This document shows, piece by piece, positions 12,694 through 22,196 of a stretch of 64,000 nt of DNA (position 1 is the stretch's first letter; every line of letters begins with the position of its first letter). Origin of the DNA: Orbaceae bacterium ESL0721 (GTDB taxonomy: Bacteria; Pseudomonadota; Gammaproteobacteria; Enterobacterales; Orbaceae); contig JAQTHZ010000002.1 in NCBI GenBank assembly GCA_029433365.1, forward strand, positions 62,001-126,000. The letters are read 5' to 3'. The notes under the pieces were generated by a model, which was not told the origin of the DNA, did no database searches, and worked only from the letters and a program-made list of their open reading frames with translations. Made by a program: the position numbers and the translations under genes.

Positions 12694-14016
12694 TTAATTT
12701 AAATATCGCTGTTCATATTTTCTTGCTTTATTATCATCAAATACATGTTCCCAGCGTGAAATCACAATCGCTGCTAAAGCATTACCAACAACATTTACTG
12801 CGGTACGTCCCATATCTAAAATACGCTCAACACCCATAATATAACCAATCCCTTCGAGCGGAATGCCTACGCTTCCGAGTGTTGCAGAAAGTACCAGAAT
12901 AGAAGCACCAGGGACGCCAGCAATACCTTTAGAGGCAATCATAAGTGTAATGACAATAATAATCTGATCCATAATTGAGAGATCTATATGGAAGATCTGT
13001 GCTAAAAAGATGACTGTTATACTTTGATAGAGTGTAGAACCATCAAGATTAAATGAATAACCAGTTGGAATTACAAAACTTGTTACCGATTTTGGTGCAC
13101 CATAAGCTTCCATTTTTTCAATAATTTTAGGTAGCGCAGTTTCAGAACTAGCTGTAGAGAAAGCAATAATTAACTCCTCTTTTAAAATACGTAAAAGTGT
13201 AAAAATATTAAATTTACATATCTTACATACCAAACCAAGTATCACAATCGTAAATATAACCATGGCTGAGTATACAGTTAGAATCAATTTTAGAAGCGGA
13301 AGTAATGAAGTGAAACCAAATTTTGCAACTGTAACCGTAATTAGTGCAAATACACCGATAGGTGCATAACGCATAATCATATTGGTTACTTTAAACATAG
13401 TGTCAGAAACTACTTTTAAGAAAAATAGAAATGGTTCGCGCTGTTTTTGTGGTAGCGACATTAAGCCTAAACCAAAAAAGACGCAGAAGAAGATGACCGG
13501 TAATACATCACCATTACTCATCGCTTTAAATATATTTGCTGGAATCATATCTAAAATCATGACGATTAAACCGTGTGGTTTATCATCTAATGCCGCGGCT
13601 GCTTTGGTATAATTACTTATATCGGTAGTTGCCAAAGTAGATGAGTCAATACCATGCCCTGGTACAAAAATATTACCCCAAAAAATACCGAGTAAAATAG
13701 CAATTGTTGTAATGATCTCAAAATAGACGATTGTCTTAAATCCAAGTGATCCTAAGCGTTTTGAACCACCTAAACCTGCAATACCTAGCGTCAATGTGCT
13801 AAGAATAATGGGTAGAACAATCATTTTAATTAGACGAATAAAGATATCACCAGCAGGTTGAAAAATATTAATAATTGAAAACTGATAATAGTGATGTAAA
13901 GGATGAGTTGGATTACCCAGCTCATATAGGTAAGCACCAACACCAATTCCAAGAACGAGTGCAATTAAAATTTGCCATGCAAGATTGCCAAAAATTTTTT
14001 TAATTAAAAACGACAT
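12694..14016 (-). CDS. gltP: proton/glutamate symporter (GltP, DAACS family)
   Basis: 440 residues from the ATG at 14016, chosen because AAGGAA lies about 10 nt upstream and the protein then begins like E. coli GltP. It is a multi-pass inner-membrane dicarboxylate/amino-acid:cation symporter. Family blocks are visible: PAGDIFIRLIKMIVLPII, the serine-rich AFSTASSETALPKI, and SFNLDGSTLYQS. It imports glutamate or aspartate with protons. It starts 94 bp after gyrA on the same strand; whether it has its own promoter is unclear. Confidence 0.88.
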   Translation of the reverse strand: MSFLIKKIFGNLAWQILIALVLGIGVGAYLYELGNPTHPLHHYYQFSIINIFQPAGDIFIRLIKMIVLPIILSTLTLGIAGLGGSKRLGSLGFKTIVYFEIITTIAILLGIFWGNIFVPGHGIDSSTLATTDISNYTKAAAALDDKPHGLIVMILDMIPANIFKAMSNGDVLPVIFFCVFFGLGLMSLPQKQREPFLFFLKVVSDTMFKVTNMIMRYAPIGVFALITVTVAKFGFTSLLPLLKLILTVYSAMVIFTIVILGLVCKICKFNIFTLLRILKEELIIAFSTASSETALPKIIEKMEAYGAPKSVTSFVIPTGYSFNLDGSTLYQSITVIFLAQIFHIDLSIMDQIIIVITLMIASKGIAGVPGASILVLSATLGSVGIPLEGIGYIMGVERILDMGRTAVNVVGNALAAIVISRWEHVFDDNKARKYEQRYLN

Positions 14017-14110
14017 GTAAATATATTTCCTTATTGATAGGTTTTTTAGCAAGGTTTTATGAAAAAAAAAGGATTAGTAAATTAACTAACCCTTAAATTT
14101 ATAAAATAGA

Positions 14111-16783
14111 TTAATCTTCAGAACTATTTCCATCAGTTGGTGAACCATCATCATCTGAATCAGCGATACGTTGTAGACCAACCACTTTTTCATTTTCAGA
14201 TGTACGAATTAAGGTGACACCCTGCGTATTGCGTCCAACAATACTGACTTCAGCAACTCGCGTTCTGACTAAGGTACCGGCATCAGTAATAAGCATGATC
14301 TGATCATTTTCATCAACTTGAACAGCGCCAACTACTAATCCGTTACGCTCACTTACTTTGATTGAGATAACCCCTTTTGTTGCGCGTGATTTGGTTGGAT
14401 AGAGATCTTGTTCGGTCCGTTTACCATAACCATTTTGTGTTGCAGTTAAAATGGTACCATTACCACGAGGTACAATGAGTGAGACAACTTTATCATCTTG
14501 ATCGAGTTTTATGCCACGAACCCCAGCAGCAGTACGACCCATGCAGCGTACTTTATTTGCTGGGAATCGAACCACTTTACCATTAGCAGTAAACAACATA
14601 ATATCTTCTTTACTATGTTCATTTACTTCACTATCGTCTTCGTTGTGACTAATAGATTCATCAATCCTTTCTAGTGCCTCTTCTACATCATCATCAAGGT
14701 TAACTACAGTCTCGCTACTTGTTAGATCCACCCCAATTAACTCATCACCATCATGTAAATTAATGGCAATAATACCGCCGGCTCGCGGACGACTGAAGTC
14801 GGTTAATGCAGTCTTTTTAACCGTACCAAGCGCTGTTGCCATAAAGACGCTTTGACCCTCTTCATAATCGCGGACTGGCAATATTGCGGTTATTCTCTCA
14901 TTCTCTTCAAGAGGTAAAAGATTAATGATTGGTCGACCTCTCGCTCCTCGGCTCGCTTCAGGAAGTTGATAAACTTTCATCCAATATAGGCGGCCTCGAC
15001 TTGAGAAACATAAAATTGTGTCGTGGGTATTTGCCACAAGCAGTTTTTCGACAAAATCTTCCTCTTTAATTTTAGTCGCTGATTTACCTTTACCACCGCG
15101 ACGCTGCGCTTCATAATCAGAGAGTGGTTGATACTTGACATAACCTTGATGTGAAAGCGTCACAACAACATCTTCTTGCGCAATGAGATCTTCAATATTA
15201 ATATCAACACTGCTAGCAATGATCTCGGTACGTCTTGCATCTTGGAACTGATCTCGAACCGCTTCAAGCTCTTCACGAATCACTGCCATCAATCTTTCAG
15301 GGCTGGCTAGAATATGCAGTAACTCGGCAATTGCATCTAGTAATGCTTTATATTCATCAAGAATTTTTTCATGTTCTAAGCCGGTTAAACGGTGTAGACG
15401 TAACTCTAAAATTGCCTGTGCTTGTGCGTCTGAAAGGTGATAATAGCCATCATGAATACCCAATTCAGGTGCAAGATCTTCTGGGCGGGCAGCATCTGAA
15501 CCCGCTTTTTCAAGCATGGCGGCAACATTACCTAATTGCCATGCACGATTTAATAACTGCTCTTTTGCTTCAGCAGGCGTTGCTGCTGCACGAATTAAAG
15601 CAATGACTGGATCGATGTTGGCTAATGCAATAGCTAAACCTTCTAAAACGTGTGCACGTTCTCGCGCTTTGCGTAGCTCATAGATTGTGCGGCGAGTCAC
15701 CACTTCACGGCGATGGCGAATAAATGCTTCAATCATGTCACGCAGGTTTAACAGTTTTGGTTGACCATTATGTAATGCCACCATATTGATACCAAAAGAG
15801 ACCTGTAACTGTGTTAATGAGAAGAGATTGTTTAGCACAACTTCACCAACAGCATCACGTTTAATCTCAATAACAATACGCATACCGTCTTTATCAGATT
15901 CATCGCGTAGTGCGGAGATGCCTTCGATTCGCTTATCTTTTACCAGTTCAGCAATTTTTTCAATTAACTTCTTTTTATTAACTTGGTAAGGGATCTCATT
16001 AACAATAATGGTTTCTCGCCCATTATGTTCATCGACTTCTATATGCGCTTTAGATCGAATATAGATAATACCCCGACCAGTTCGGTAAGCGGTCTCAATT
16101 CCTTTACGCCCATTAATTAATGCAGCAGTTGGAAAGTCAGGACCTTTAATATATTCCATCAAACCTTCAACTGAGATCTGTTCATCATCGATAAAAGCTA
16201 AGCAGCCACTAATTACTTCAGCGAGATTGTGTGGTGGGATATTAGTTGCCATACCAACAGCAATACCTGATGAGCCATTGATAAGGAGATTAGGAACACG
16301 TGTTGGTAACACGTCTGGGATCATCTCTGATCCATCATAGTTAGGGGAAAAATCAACCGTCTCTTTATCTAAATCTGCCAATAACGATTCAGCAAATTTT
16401 TGCATACGAATTTCGGTATAACGCATTGCCGCGGCGGAGTCACCATCGACAGAACCAAAATTCCCTTGCCCATCAACTAACATATAGCGTAATGAAAAGG
16501 GCTGTGCCATGCGGACAATGGTTTCATAAACAGCAGAATCACCATGAGGATGGTATTTACCAATAACATCACCAACTACACGTGCCGATTTGCGGTAGGC
16601 TTTATTCCAATCATAACCAGCTTCATGCATTGCAAATAAGACGCGTCGATGAACGGGTTTTAGACCATCACGCACATCGGGCAGTGCACGCCCAACAATT
16701 ACGGACATGGCGTAGTCAAGGTAGGAGGACTTTAGTTCATCTTCAATATTAACGGGGGTTATCTCTTTAGCTAGATCGGTCAT
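14111..16783 (-). CDS. gyrA: DNA gyrase subunit A (GyrA)
   Basis: 890 residues. The breakage-reunion domain keeps the catalytic tyrosine in [10 protein letters not shown] (Y122 by alignment with E. coli). The quinolone region reads [11 protein letters not shown], giving Ser83 (wild type) and Glu at position 87, where E. coli has Asp. The C-terminal wrapping domain has the GyrA box QRRGGKGKS. Two departures from E. coli (875 aa): about 33 extra, strongly acidic residues near 690-722, and a shorter acidic tail ([18 protein letters not shown]). It works as A2B2 with GyrB to introduce negative supercoils. Confidence 0.98.
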   Translation of the reverse strand: MTDLAKEITPVNIEDELKSSYLDYAMSVIVGRALPDVRDGLKPVHRRVLFAMHEAGYDWNKAYRKSARVVGDVIGKYHPHGDSAVYETIVRMAQPFSLRYMLVDGQGNFGSVDGDSAAAMRYTEIRMQKFAESLLADLDKETVDFSPNYDGSEMIPDVLPTRVPNLLINGSSGIAVGMATNIPPHNLAEVISGCLAFIDDEQISVEGLMEYIKGPDFPTAALINGRKGIETAYRTGRGIIYIRSKAHIEVDEHNGRETIIVNEIPYQVNKKKLIEKIAELVKDKRIEGISALRDESDKDGMRIVIEIKRDAVGEVVLNNLFSLTQLQVSFGINMVALHNGQPKLLNLRDMIEAFIRHRREVVTRRTIYELRKARERAHVLEGLAIALANIDPVIALIRAAATPAEAKEQLLNRAWQLGNVAAMLEKAGSDAARPEDLAPELGIHDGYYHLSDAQAQAILELRLHRLTGLEHEKILDEYKALLDAIAELLHILASPERLMAVIREELEAVRDQFQDARRTEIIASSVDINIEDLIAQEDVVVTLSHQGYVKYQPLSDYEAQRRGGKGKSATKIKEEDFVEKLLVANTHDTILCFSSRGRLYWMKVYQLPEASRGARGRPIINLLPLEENERITAILPVRDYEEGQSVFMATALGTVKKTALTDFSRPRAGGIIAINLHDGDELIGVDLTSSETVVNLDDDVEEALERIDESISHNEDDSEVNEHSKEDIMLFTANGKVVRFPANKVRCMGRTAAGVRGIKLDQDDKVVSLIVPRGNGTILTATQNGYGKRTEQDLYPTKSRATKGVISIKVSERNGLVVGAVQVDENDQIMLITDAGTLVRTRVAEVSIVGRNTQGVTLIRTSENEKVVGLQRIADSDDDGSPTDGNSSED

Positions 16784-16830
16784 AAAACCACTGCTCTCTT
16801 CTAAAATTGAATCATTAAAAATAGCTCAAA

Positions 16831-16839
16831 ATTATAGCA
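16831..16839 (-). promoter_or_regulatory. extended -10 promoter for gyrA
   Basis: On the minus strand TGCTATAAT is a consensus extended -10 element about 48 bp before the gyrA ATG. No convincing -35 is visible at 17 bp, which is common for extended -10 promoters. A gyrA promoter activated by loss of supercoiling would fit but cannot be read from sequence alone. Confidence 0.5.
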
Positions 16840-16911
16840 TAATATTCATAATTAATGGAGGATTAACTAAGCATTTGGCACTAATTTAGTTGATATCTGT
16901 ACTATTTTTAT

Positions 16912-17490
16912 CTACTCATGATGAATGAATAACGTATTTTCAATTAACTGATATAGACAGTTAAGAACCATTCCGTGCATCTCATAAATTACACTACGTT
17001 TATAAGATGGAATACGAATTTCAATATCATTTTGTCCTAATAATCCAACTAGTTCACCGCCATCTGAACCAGTTAATGCAATAATTGTCATATCCTTAAT
17101 TACCGCCTCTTGTACTGATTTAATAATCGCTTTACTGTTACCTTTACAGGTTAATACAATCAAGATATCGCCTTGCTGACCAAGCGCTTGAATTTGGTGG
17201 GCGTAAATATCGTCATGATTAATAATGGCACTTAAAAGTACGTTATCTGAAACCAGTGCCATAGCTGGAATACTGGGCCTTTCAATATCAATACTGGTGA
17301 TTAATCTTGAAGTGAAACTTTGGACATTGGCAGCTGACGAACCATTACCGCAGCTCATAATTTTATTGCCATTTAACAGCGCATTAACAGTTGTCGTTGC
17401 TGCTTTCTCAATTATAGTACTTAAGGATTCAGCCATAACAATTTGGGTCTGAATACTTTCAGTAAAATAGTTTTTAATTAAATCTTGCAT
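16912..17490 (-). CDS. diaA: DnaA initiator-associating protein (DiaA)
   Basis: 192-residue SIS-domain protein, close to E. coli DiaA (196). It begins like the E. coli protein (FTESIQTQI), has the SIS core GNKIMSCGNGSSAAN, and later DMTIIALTGSDGGELVGLLG. The DiaA tetramer binds several DnaA molecules at oriC and promotes timely initiation. GmhA is a paralogous SIS protein, but the C-terminal block EIRIPSYKRSVIYEMHG favours DiaA. Third gene of lpoA-yraN-diaA, the same order as E. coli yraM-yraN-diaA. Confidence 0.92.
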   Translation of the reverse strand: MQDLIKNYFTESIQTQIVMAESLSTIIEKAATTTVNALLNGNKIMSCGNGSSAANVQSFTSRLITSIDIERPSIPAMALVSDNVLLSAIINHDDIYAHQIQALGQQGDILIVLTCKGNSKAIIKSVQEAVIKDMTIIALTGSDGGELVGLLGQNDIEIRIPSYKRSVIYEMHGMVLNCLYQLIENTLFIHHE

Positions 17491-17565
17491 GCTAATAACC
17501 TAAGAATTTCCGCTCTTTATCTAAACAAAAGATATATGAACGTTTATAACCTGAATACGAATCAA

Positions 17566-17919
17566 CTAGAACGCATTTTTTATCCACTCTTGCTCTCTCC
17601 CTGTGACAGCAAAGAGATCAAATCGAAACTCTGTCTGTTCTGGATTTAGCTGCTGCGATATCATCCATAGTTGAGCTGCTTTAATAATTTTTGCCTGTTT
17701 ATTTGGTGTAACTGTCATAGCAGCAGTGCCAAAATGGTTGTTTTTACGATATCGAACCTCAACAAATACTAGGCAAGTTCTCTCCTGCATTACTAAATCT
17801 AATTCACCAAAACGGCACTGGCTGTTTTTAGCTAACAGGAGCAGCCCCTGTTTTAAAAGATAGTGGCAGGCAACCTCTTCATAATAGTCACCAATCCGCT
17901 TTTTATCTGTTAACTTCAT
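17566..17919 (-). CDS. yraN: YraN/UPF0102 family nuclease-like protein
   Basis: About 117 residues from the ATG at 17919; an upstream in-frame ATG at 17949 would overlap lpoA by 23 bp. The UPF0102 signature of the restriction-endonuclease-like fold is visible: GDYYEEVACHYL, then CRFGELDLVM and LVFVEVRYRKNN, with the E-D-ExR-type acidic residues. The biological role in gammaproteobacteria is not settled. It is tightly coupled to lpoA (7 bp gap). Confidence 0.88.
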   Translation of the reverse strand: MKLTDKKRIGDYYEEVACHYLLKQGLLLLAKNSQCRFGELDLVMQERTCLVFVEVRYRKNNHFGTAAMTVTPNKQAKIIKAAQLWMISQQLNPEQTEFRFDLFAVTGREQEWIKNAF

Positions 17920-17926
17920 GCACTTT

Positions 17927-19672
17927 TCATGGTGACGTAGGCGTTGCAATATTATCTGTCACTAATTTATCTGTTACTAACTTATCTGTCACTAACTCAG
18001 CTTTGCCTTGATGAAATTTTTGCCATATTAGCGCGCGCGTTATTTCGCACTCAGATTGCGTGGTTAATTTCCCTGTCATACCATCTAAGGTAGTGGTATC
18101 GGTTAATTGGGTAAAGTGGTTGGCTAAAAACCAAGCATCAATTCCCATAGCATATAACCGCATAAGGGAGTAATCATTTTTAATATTTGTTGGTATGGTT
18201 TCACTCAGTTGATCAGATACCATTTCTGCCTGATTTACAATCATCGGAATCTCTGCAAACTGAACACGTTCCATATCATAATAGAAATCGGTCGACGCTT
18301 TAGCACTATTACTTTTTGAACTGGTATACATTCTTGGCGCTGAAGGCGAACTTAATGACCAGTCTGACTCCATCTCAATCATAGCTTTAATAAAAGTTAA
18401 CTGATCATAAGATGCATAAACATAGATGGCATCAAAAGCTTCATCGGATTCATTAACAGTTTGTCTAATATCGGTAGACGAACTATTATCCATACTATCA
18501 TTACTATCCGTGCTATAAAGTGAATCAATACTACTATTTATGTTGGCACTATCTTCAATAGTAATTGCTTCACCAATTAATTTAATCCCGACACCGTTAT
18601 TCATTTTTGTACTCAATGTTTTAGCATCAGCAAGTGGTTGCATATAAGCTTGGGTATGGCTAAGTTGCTGCCACTGTTTGGCAAAACTTTGAGCCACACG
18701 TCTACCTAAATCAGTATCTGGAACCAAAAGCAGTGGTTTAGTCCTCTTTTCTGCAAAAATATGGGTTGCGGCATCTTTAGCTTCATCCTCTGGTGAGAGG
18801 GCAAAAAAGCAGATTTTGCTATTCTCATTAGTGGAGGTATTTTCTTCAATATTTTCATCATTATCGACTTTGTTTAAAGCGAGTACAGGTAGATCAGGAG
18901 AGAGGTTTTTAATCTCTACCACTTGCTCTTTAAGCAGCGGACCGACAATCATCTCTGCACCTTGCTCTTTTGCCTGTGCAACAAGTTGATTTAATGGGGC
19001 AGAAGTTGTATCGAAAACCGTTACGGATTGTGCTGGTTCATCAGGATAAAATTTATTGGCATCAAGATAGCCTTGGCGGATTGTTTCACCAAAGATCTGT
19101 AAATTACCATTAAGTGGTAAAAGTAGTGCCACCTTTTTACCACTATTATCAGATTGATCCCAAGTTGATGGGTGATAGTTGTTGATGAGATCAGATAACA
19201 AAATTTTGGCAGGATGATCTGTATATTGCAAAGACCAGTCATTAAGCGCATCAGCTAACTGTTTTTGCAACGCTTGATTTTTTTGATCAAGCTCTTCAGC
19301 TGTATCAGATAGATCTGGCGTATAAGATTGCTTATTAGTACGATAAGCATAGATGAGATCAATCCAGCCCTGTAGAGTAGTCTCATTTGAATAGATTAAG
19401 ATAGATTTTATCTCGTCATCACTTAATGAAGATAGAAACTTCCACGTATCATGAATAGTCTTATCTATCTGCTCAGCAGAACCATATTTAGCTAGTTCAA
19501 TATAGTCATGCGCTCTACTGTTGGTATCTTCATTAACAATTTTCTTTGAATAGTATTGATAAGGATCTGACTGTTTAATATCAATATCAGACTCTTTTTT
19601 ACCCAACGACGCAAAACAACCGGTTAATAATATCGATATTATAAGAGTATAAAAAACATGTTTTACATTCAT
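17927..19672 (-). CDS. lpoA: penicillin-binding protein activator lipoprotein (LpoA)
   Basis: 581 residues with a lipoprotein signal ending in LLTGC (lipidated Cys19). A TPR-like N-terminal half precedes a periplasmic-binding-protein-like C-terminal half (KVALLLPLNG near 180, EMIVGPLLKEQV near 240). LpoA is anchored in the outer membrane and activates PBP1A for peptidoglycan synthesis. It is shorter than E. coli LpoA (678). A low-complexity Ser/Asp/Asn stretch lies near residues 375-400 (SSIDSLYSTDSNDSMDNSSS). The extreme C-terminus is a threefold LVTDK-like repeat. Confidence 0.93.
   Translation of the reverse strand: MNVKHVFYTLIISILLTGCFASLGKKESDIDIKQSDPYQYYSKKIVNEDTNSRAHDYIELAKYGSAEQIDKTIHDTWKFLSSLSDDEIKSILIYSNETTLQGWIDLIYAYRTNKQSYTPDLSDTAEELDQKNQALQKQLADALNDWSLQYTDHPAKILLSDLINNYHPSTWDQSDNSGKKVALLLPLNGNLQIFGETIRQGYLDANKFYPDEPAQSVTVFDTTSAPLNQLVAQAKEQGAEMIVGPLLKEQVVEIKNLSPDLPVLALNKVDNDENIEENTSTNENSKICFFALSPEDEAKDAATHIFAEKRTKPLLLVPDTDLGRRVAQSFAKQWQQLSHTQAYMQPLADAKTLSTKMNNGVGIKLIGEAITIEDSANINSSIDSLYSTDSNDSMDNSSSTDIRQTVNESDEAFDAIYVYASYDQLTFIKAMIEMESDWSLSSPSAPRMYTSSKSNSAKASTDFYYDMERVQFAEIPMIVNQAEMVSDQLSETIPTNIKNDYSLMRLYAMGIDAWFLANHFTQLTDTTTLDGMTGKLTTQSECEITRALIWQKFHQGKAELVTDKLVTDKLVTDNIATPTSP
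17952..17996. repeat. 15-bp tandem repeat x3 inside the lpoA 3' end
   Basis: Three consecutive units TTATCTGTCACTAAT, TTATCTGTTACTAAC, TTATCTGTCACTAAC. They differ at two positions and add five residues each (LVTDK/N) without breaking the frame. It lies 30 bp from the lpoA stop, so copy-number change would be tolerated. Confidence 0.9.
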
Positions 19673-19721
19673 ATTGATCTCTACAGAAGCAAATTTATTA
19701 AAAAATAGTATTTAAAAAAAA

Positions 19722-20819
19722 TCATCCCCAAATTTTTTGCACATGTACTGTTATCTCTTCACGATCATGATAGAGCTGTTTCGCCTGAATTTGCGCGTTG
19801 ACTTGATGTTTAATAAGCTCATCATTTAGCCAAGCTAAGTTCTGTTTTACTACCTCATAGCGCTTTTTCATCGGTAATTTGAGATTAAAAATGGCTTCAC
19901 GGCACCAACCATTAATTAGCCATTGTGCCATTAATTCAGCTACTTTTGCTGGTTTTTCCACCATATCACATACTAACCAATAGATGTTATGTTTTTTAGG
20001 GGTAAATTTAAAACCATCCTCTTTAAAGTGTTTTACTTGCCCAGTTTCCAACAATTTTTCATCCATGGCGCCATTGTCAATTGCATAAACAAACATACTC
20101 CGTTTAACCAGTTGATAGCTCCAACCGCCTGGGCTAGCTCCTAGATCAACAGCATTTAAGCCACCTCTTAAACGCTCATCCCACTCCTCATAAGGAATAA
20201 ATTGATGAAAGGCCTCTTCCAATTTTAAAGTGGAGCGGCTAGGTGCATCAGCTGGAAATTTTAAACGCGGAATACCCATATGAAATGGTGAGTTGTTCTG
20301 TGTATCAGAGTAACCGACATAACAGCTGTGATTGTTGATAAATAGAAGGTGAATAACCGGTCTAGCACTATTTTCAACATTTAAAAGTAACCGTTTTTGA
20401 CGTAGCACTTGCCTTAACGGAACCGTAAATTTTCGACAAAAACCGGCAAGCTCCTTACCTTCATTAGTATCTGCAACTTCAACGCGCAATGAACCTGCTT
20501 TGTTGATACAGCCTGTTAAAGCCTCAATAATTGGTGTAATACGATCAGTTGCCGGTAAATTGGTTAAGAGATCGCCAGCGACAAACATCTGCCGAGCAAA
20601 AACTAACGTTTTAAAAGGGAGCGTTGTTATCAGTTTTTGTGCATCACCCTCTTGATAACACTCAAAAACAGTATAACCACTGTTATCAATAACTTTGGCA
20701 AAGCCGAAAATTTCATGCGCGGCCGCTTTATCTGTAATTTCAGCAGCACACTCTTTCTCAAAACCGGGGCGACAATAAAGAATAACTTTGTTCAATTTCT
20801 GCATTAATTTAGAATCCAT
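19722..20819 (-). CDS. rlmM: 23S rRNA 2'-O-ribose C2498 methyltransferase (RlmM)
   Basis: 365 residues, nearly the length of E. coli RlmM (366), with which it shares long blocks: the N-terminal THUMP-type region ([17 protein letters not shown]), [18 protein letters not shown], the SAM-binding loop [18 protein letters not shown] and [13 protein letters not shown]. It methylates C2498 in the peptidyl-transferase centre. It lies 31 bp downstream of lpxL on the same strand. The first ATG is used; a second at residue 6 is also possible. Confidence 0.95.
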   Translation of the reverse strand: MDSKLMQKLNKVILYCRPGFEKECAAEITDKAAAHEIFGFAKVIDNSGYTVFECYQEGDAQKLITTLPFKTLVFARQMFVAGDLLTNLPATDRITPIIEALTGCINKAGSLRVEVADTNEGKELAGFCRKFTVPLRQVLRQKRLLLNVENSARPVIHLLFINNHSCYVGYSDTQNNSPFHMGIPRLKFPADAPSRSTLKLEEAFHQFIPYEEWDERLRGGLNAVDLGASPGGWSYQLVKRSMFVYAIDNGAMDEKLLETGQVKHFKEDGFKFTPKKHNIYWLVCDMVEKPAKVAELMAQWLINGWCREAIFNLKLPMKKRYEVVKQNLAWLNDELIKHQVNAQIQAKQLYHDREEITVHVQKIWG

Positions 20820-20850
20820 ATCATGATGGTGCGCTCATATTTTATCGATG

Positions 20851-21804
20851 TTAATCTGATTGCACTTCATTCGTATAAAGCGGTTTATCATCTCTATTTG
20901 GGCGTGTTTTAAAACGTCGATGTAACCACATATACTGCTCTGGCGCTTGTAAAATCTCTCTCTCAATTGCTTGATTCATAAATTTTGCTGCTAATAGATC
21001 ATCATCAACTGGGTAATTCTTCAAAGGTTCTGCCACATAAACAGTATAGCGTCCCCCTGTTTCACGTTTTGGTGTAAAAGGGATAATTGCGGGGTTTGCT
21101 AACTTAACTAAAATACGGGTACCAATTGTGGTAGCTGCTTTATCAACAGCAAAGAGTGGCACAAATACGCTGTTATTACGTCCATAATCATGATCAGGTG
21201 CATACCATAATAGCTCACCCTGCTTAAGGGCGCGAATCATCCCTTTGGTATTATGTCGATCTAACATATATTTATTTGATTTTAAACGTCCTTTTAACTG
21301 AATATAGTCCATTACGGCATTATCATTAGGGCGATAAACACCTACCCCTGGGTGATACATACCTAAAATGCGCGCACCAAGTTCTAATGTCAGAAAATGG
21401 ATTCCAATTAGCAAAATGCCTTGCCCTGACTCATGAGCCTGTTTAATCCACTCATCACCAATAATTGAAGTGTGCTTTTTTAAACGCTTGTCAGACCAAA
21501 ACCACGCCATACCTGTTTCAAAAATGGCAAGACCTGTTGAGATAAAATTGTCACGTAAAAGGCGATCACGTTCGGTGGTTGTCATCGACGGAAAGCATAA
21601 ATTGAGATTCTGTTTTGCTGTCTCTTTTCGTTTATGCATCACTCTCATTGAGAGTAGACCTAACCATTTACCTAACTGGTAAATAATAGGATATGGCAAT
21701 AAAACAATTAGATAGAGTAGACCAATACCGAACCAAGTTAACCAATAACGGGGATGTAGTAGTTTACCTGAAAATTTAGCACGGTTTTCTTGATATTGAG
21801 ACAT
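20851..21804 (-). CDS. lpxL: lipid A late acyltransferase (LpxL/LpxP type)
   Basis: About 317 residues from the ATG at 21804; a GTG at 21825 is an alternative. It has one N-terminal membrane segment and the HX4D/E catalytic motif of the family (HFLTLE near residue 140), plus VGVYRPNDNAVMDY, APDHDYG and QYMWLHRRFKTRP, all close to E. coli LpxL. The enzyme transfers a secondary acyl chain (laurate in E. coli) to Kdo2-lipid IVA at the inner membrane. LpxL and LpxP cannot be told apart from sequence here. Confidence 0.9.
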   Translation of the reverse strand: MSQYQENRAKFSGKLLHPRYWLTWFGIGLLYLIVLLPYPIIYQLGKWLGLLSMRVMHKRKETAKQNLNLCFPSMTTTERDRLLRDNFISTGLAIFETGMAWFWSDKRLKKHTSIIGDEWIKQAHESGQGILLIGIHFLTLELGARILGMYHPGVGVYRPNDNAVMDYIQLKGRLKSNKYMLDRHNTKGMIRALKQGELLWYAPDHDYGRNNSVFVPLFAVDKAATTIGTRILVKLANPAIIPFTPKRETGGRYTVYVAEPLKNYPVDDDLLAAKFMNQAIEREILQAPEQYMWLHRRFKTRPNRDDKPLYTNEVQSD

Positions 21805-22196
21805 AGATAGATACAAATTTTCCACATAAAAGTGGGCTATTATATACCAATATTAAAATTAGCGGCAGAAAAATCGGTTATCCGCAGTGCTAAAAAACGG
21901 TAGCTTTAATGTTTAACCAACTTTTATTCTCTATTGTTTTAAAAAACTTAGCGTAAATTATTATGGTAGTGAATGATCAATCAGATAAATTTAAGATCAT
22001 TTGTGATTAACCTCAAATTTTATAAGTCTATTCCGGTTTTATTCTTTATTTCCCCCTGATAAACGATTATTATACAACGATAAAGATAATCACCCTCTCT
22101 TCTCAAATTTATCTTTAGATCTGTTTTATAAATAACAAATAGATAACAGATAAAAAAATTATAAATAATGCAATGTCAGCTTTTTAAGGAGTCCAA
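21805..22196. other. regulatory gap between divergent lpxL and fdoG
   Basis: 392 bp without a gene, expected to hold promoters for both directions. TGTGATTAACCTCAAA (22002-22017) looks like a poor CRP/FNR-family half-site pair. No TTGAT-N4-ATCAA FNR site was found. AAGGAG (22186-22191) is the fdoG ribosome-binding site. Confidence 0.4.

Noticed and set aside
15235-15606. Plus-strand frame of 123 codons inside gyrA
   Set aside because: It is antisense to a strongly conserved part of gyrA and has no recognisable family or ribosome-binding site.
21970-22020. FNR box upstream of fdoG
   Set aside because: TGATCAATCA and TGTGATTAACCTCAAA only loosely resemble FNR/CRP sites. Neither fits the consensus well enough to call.
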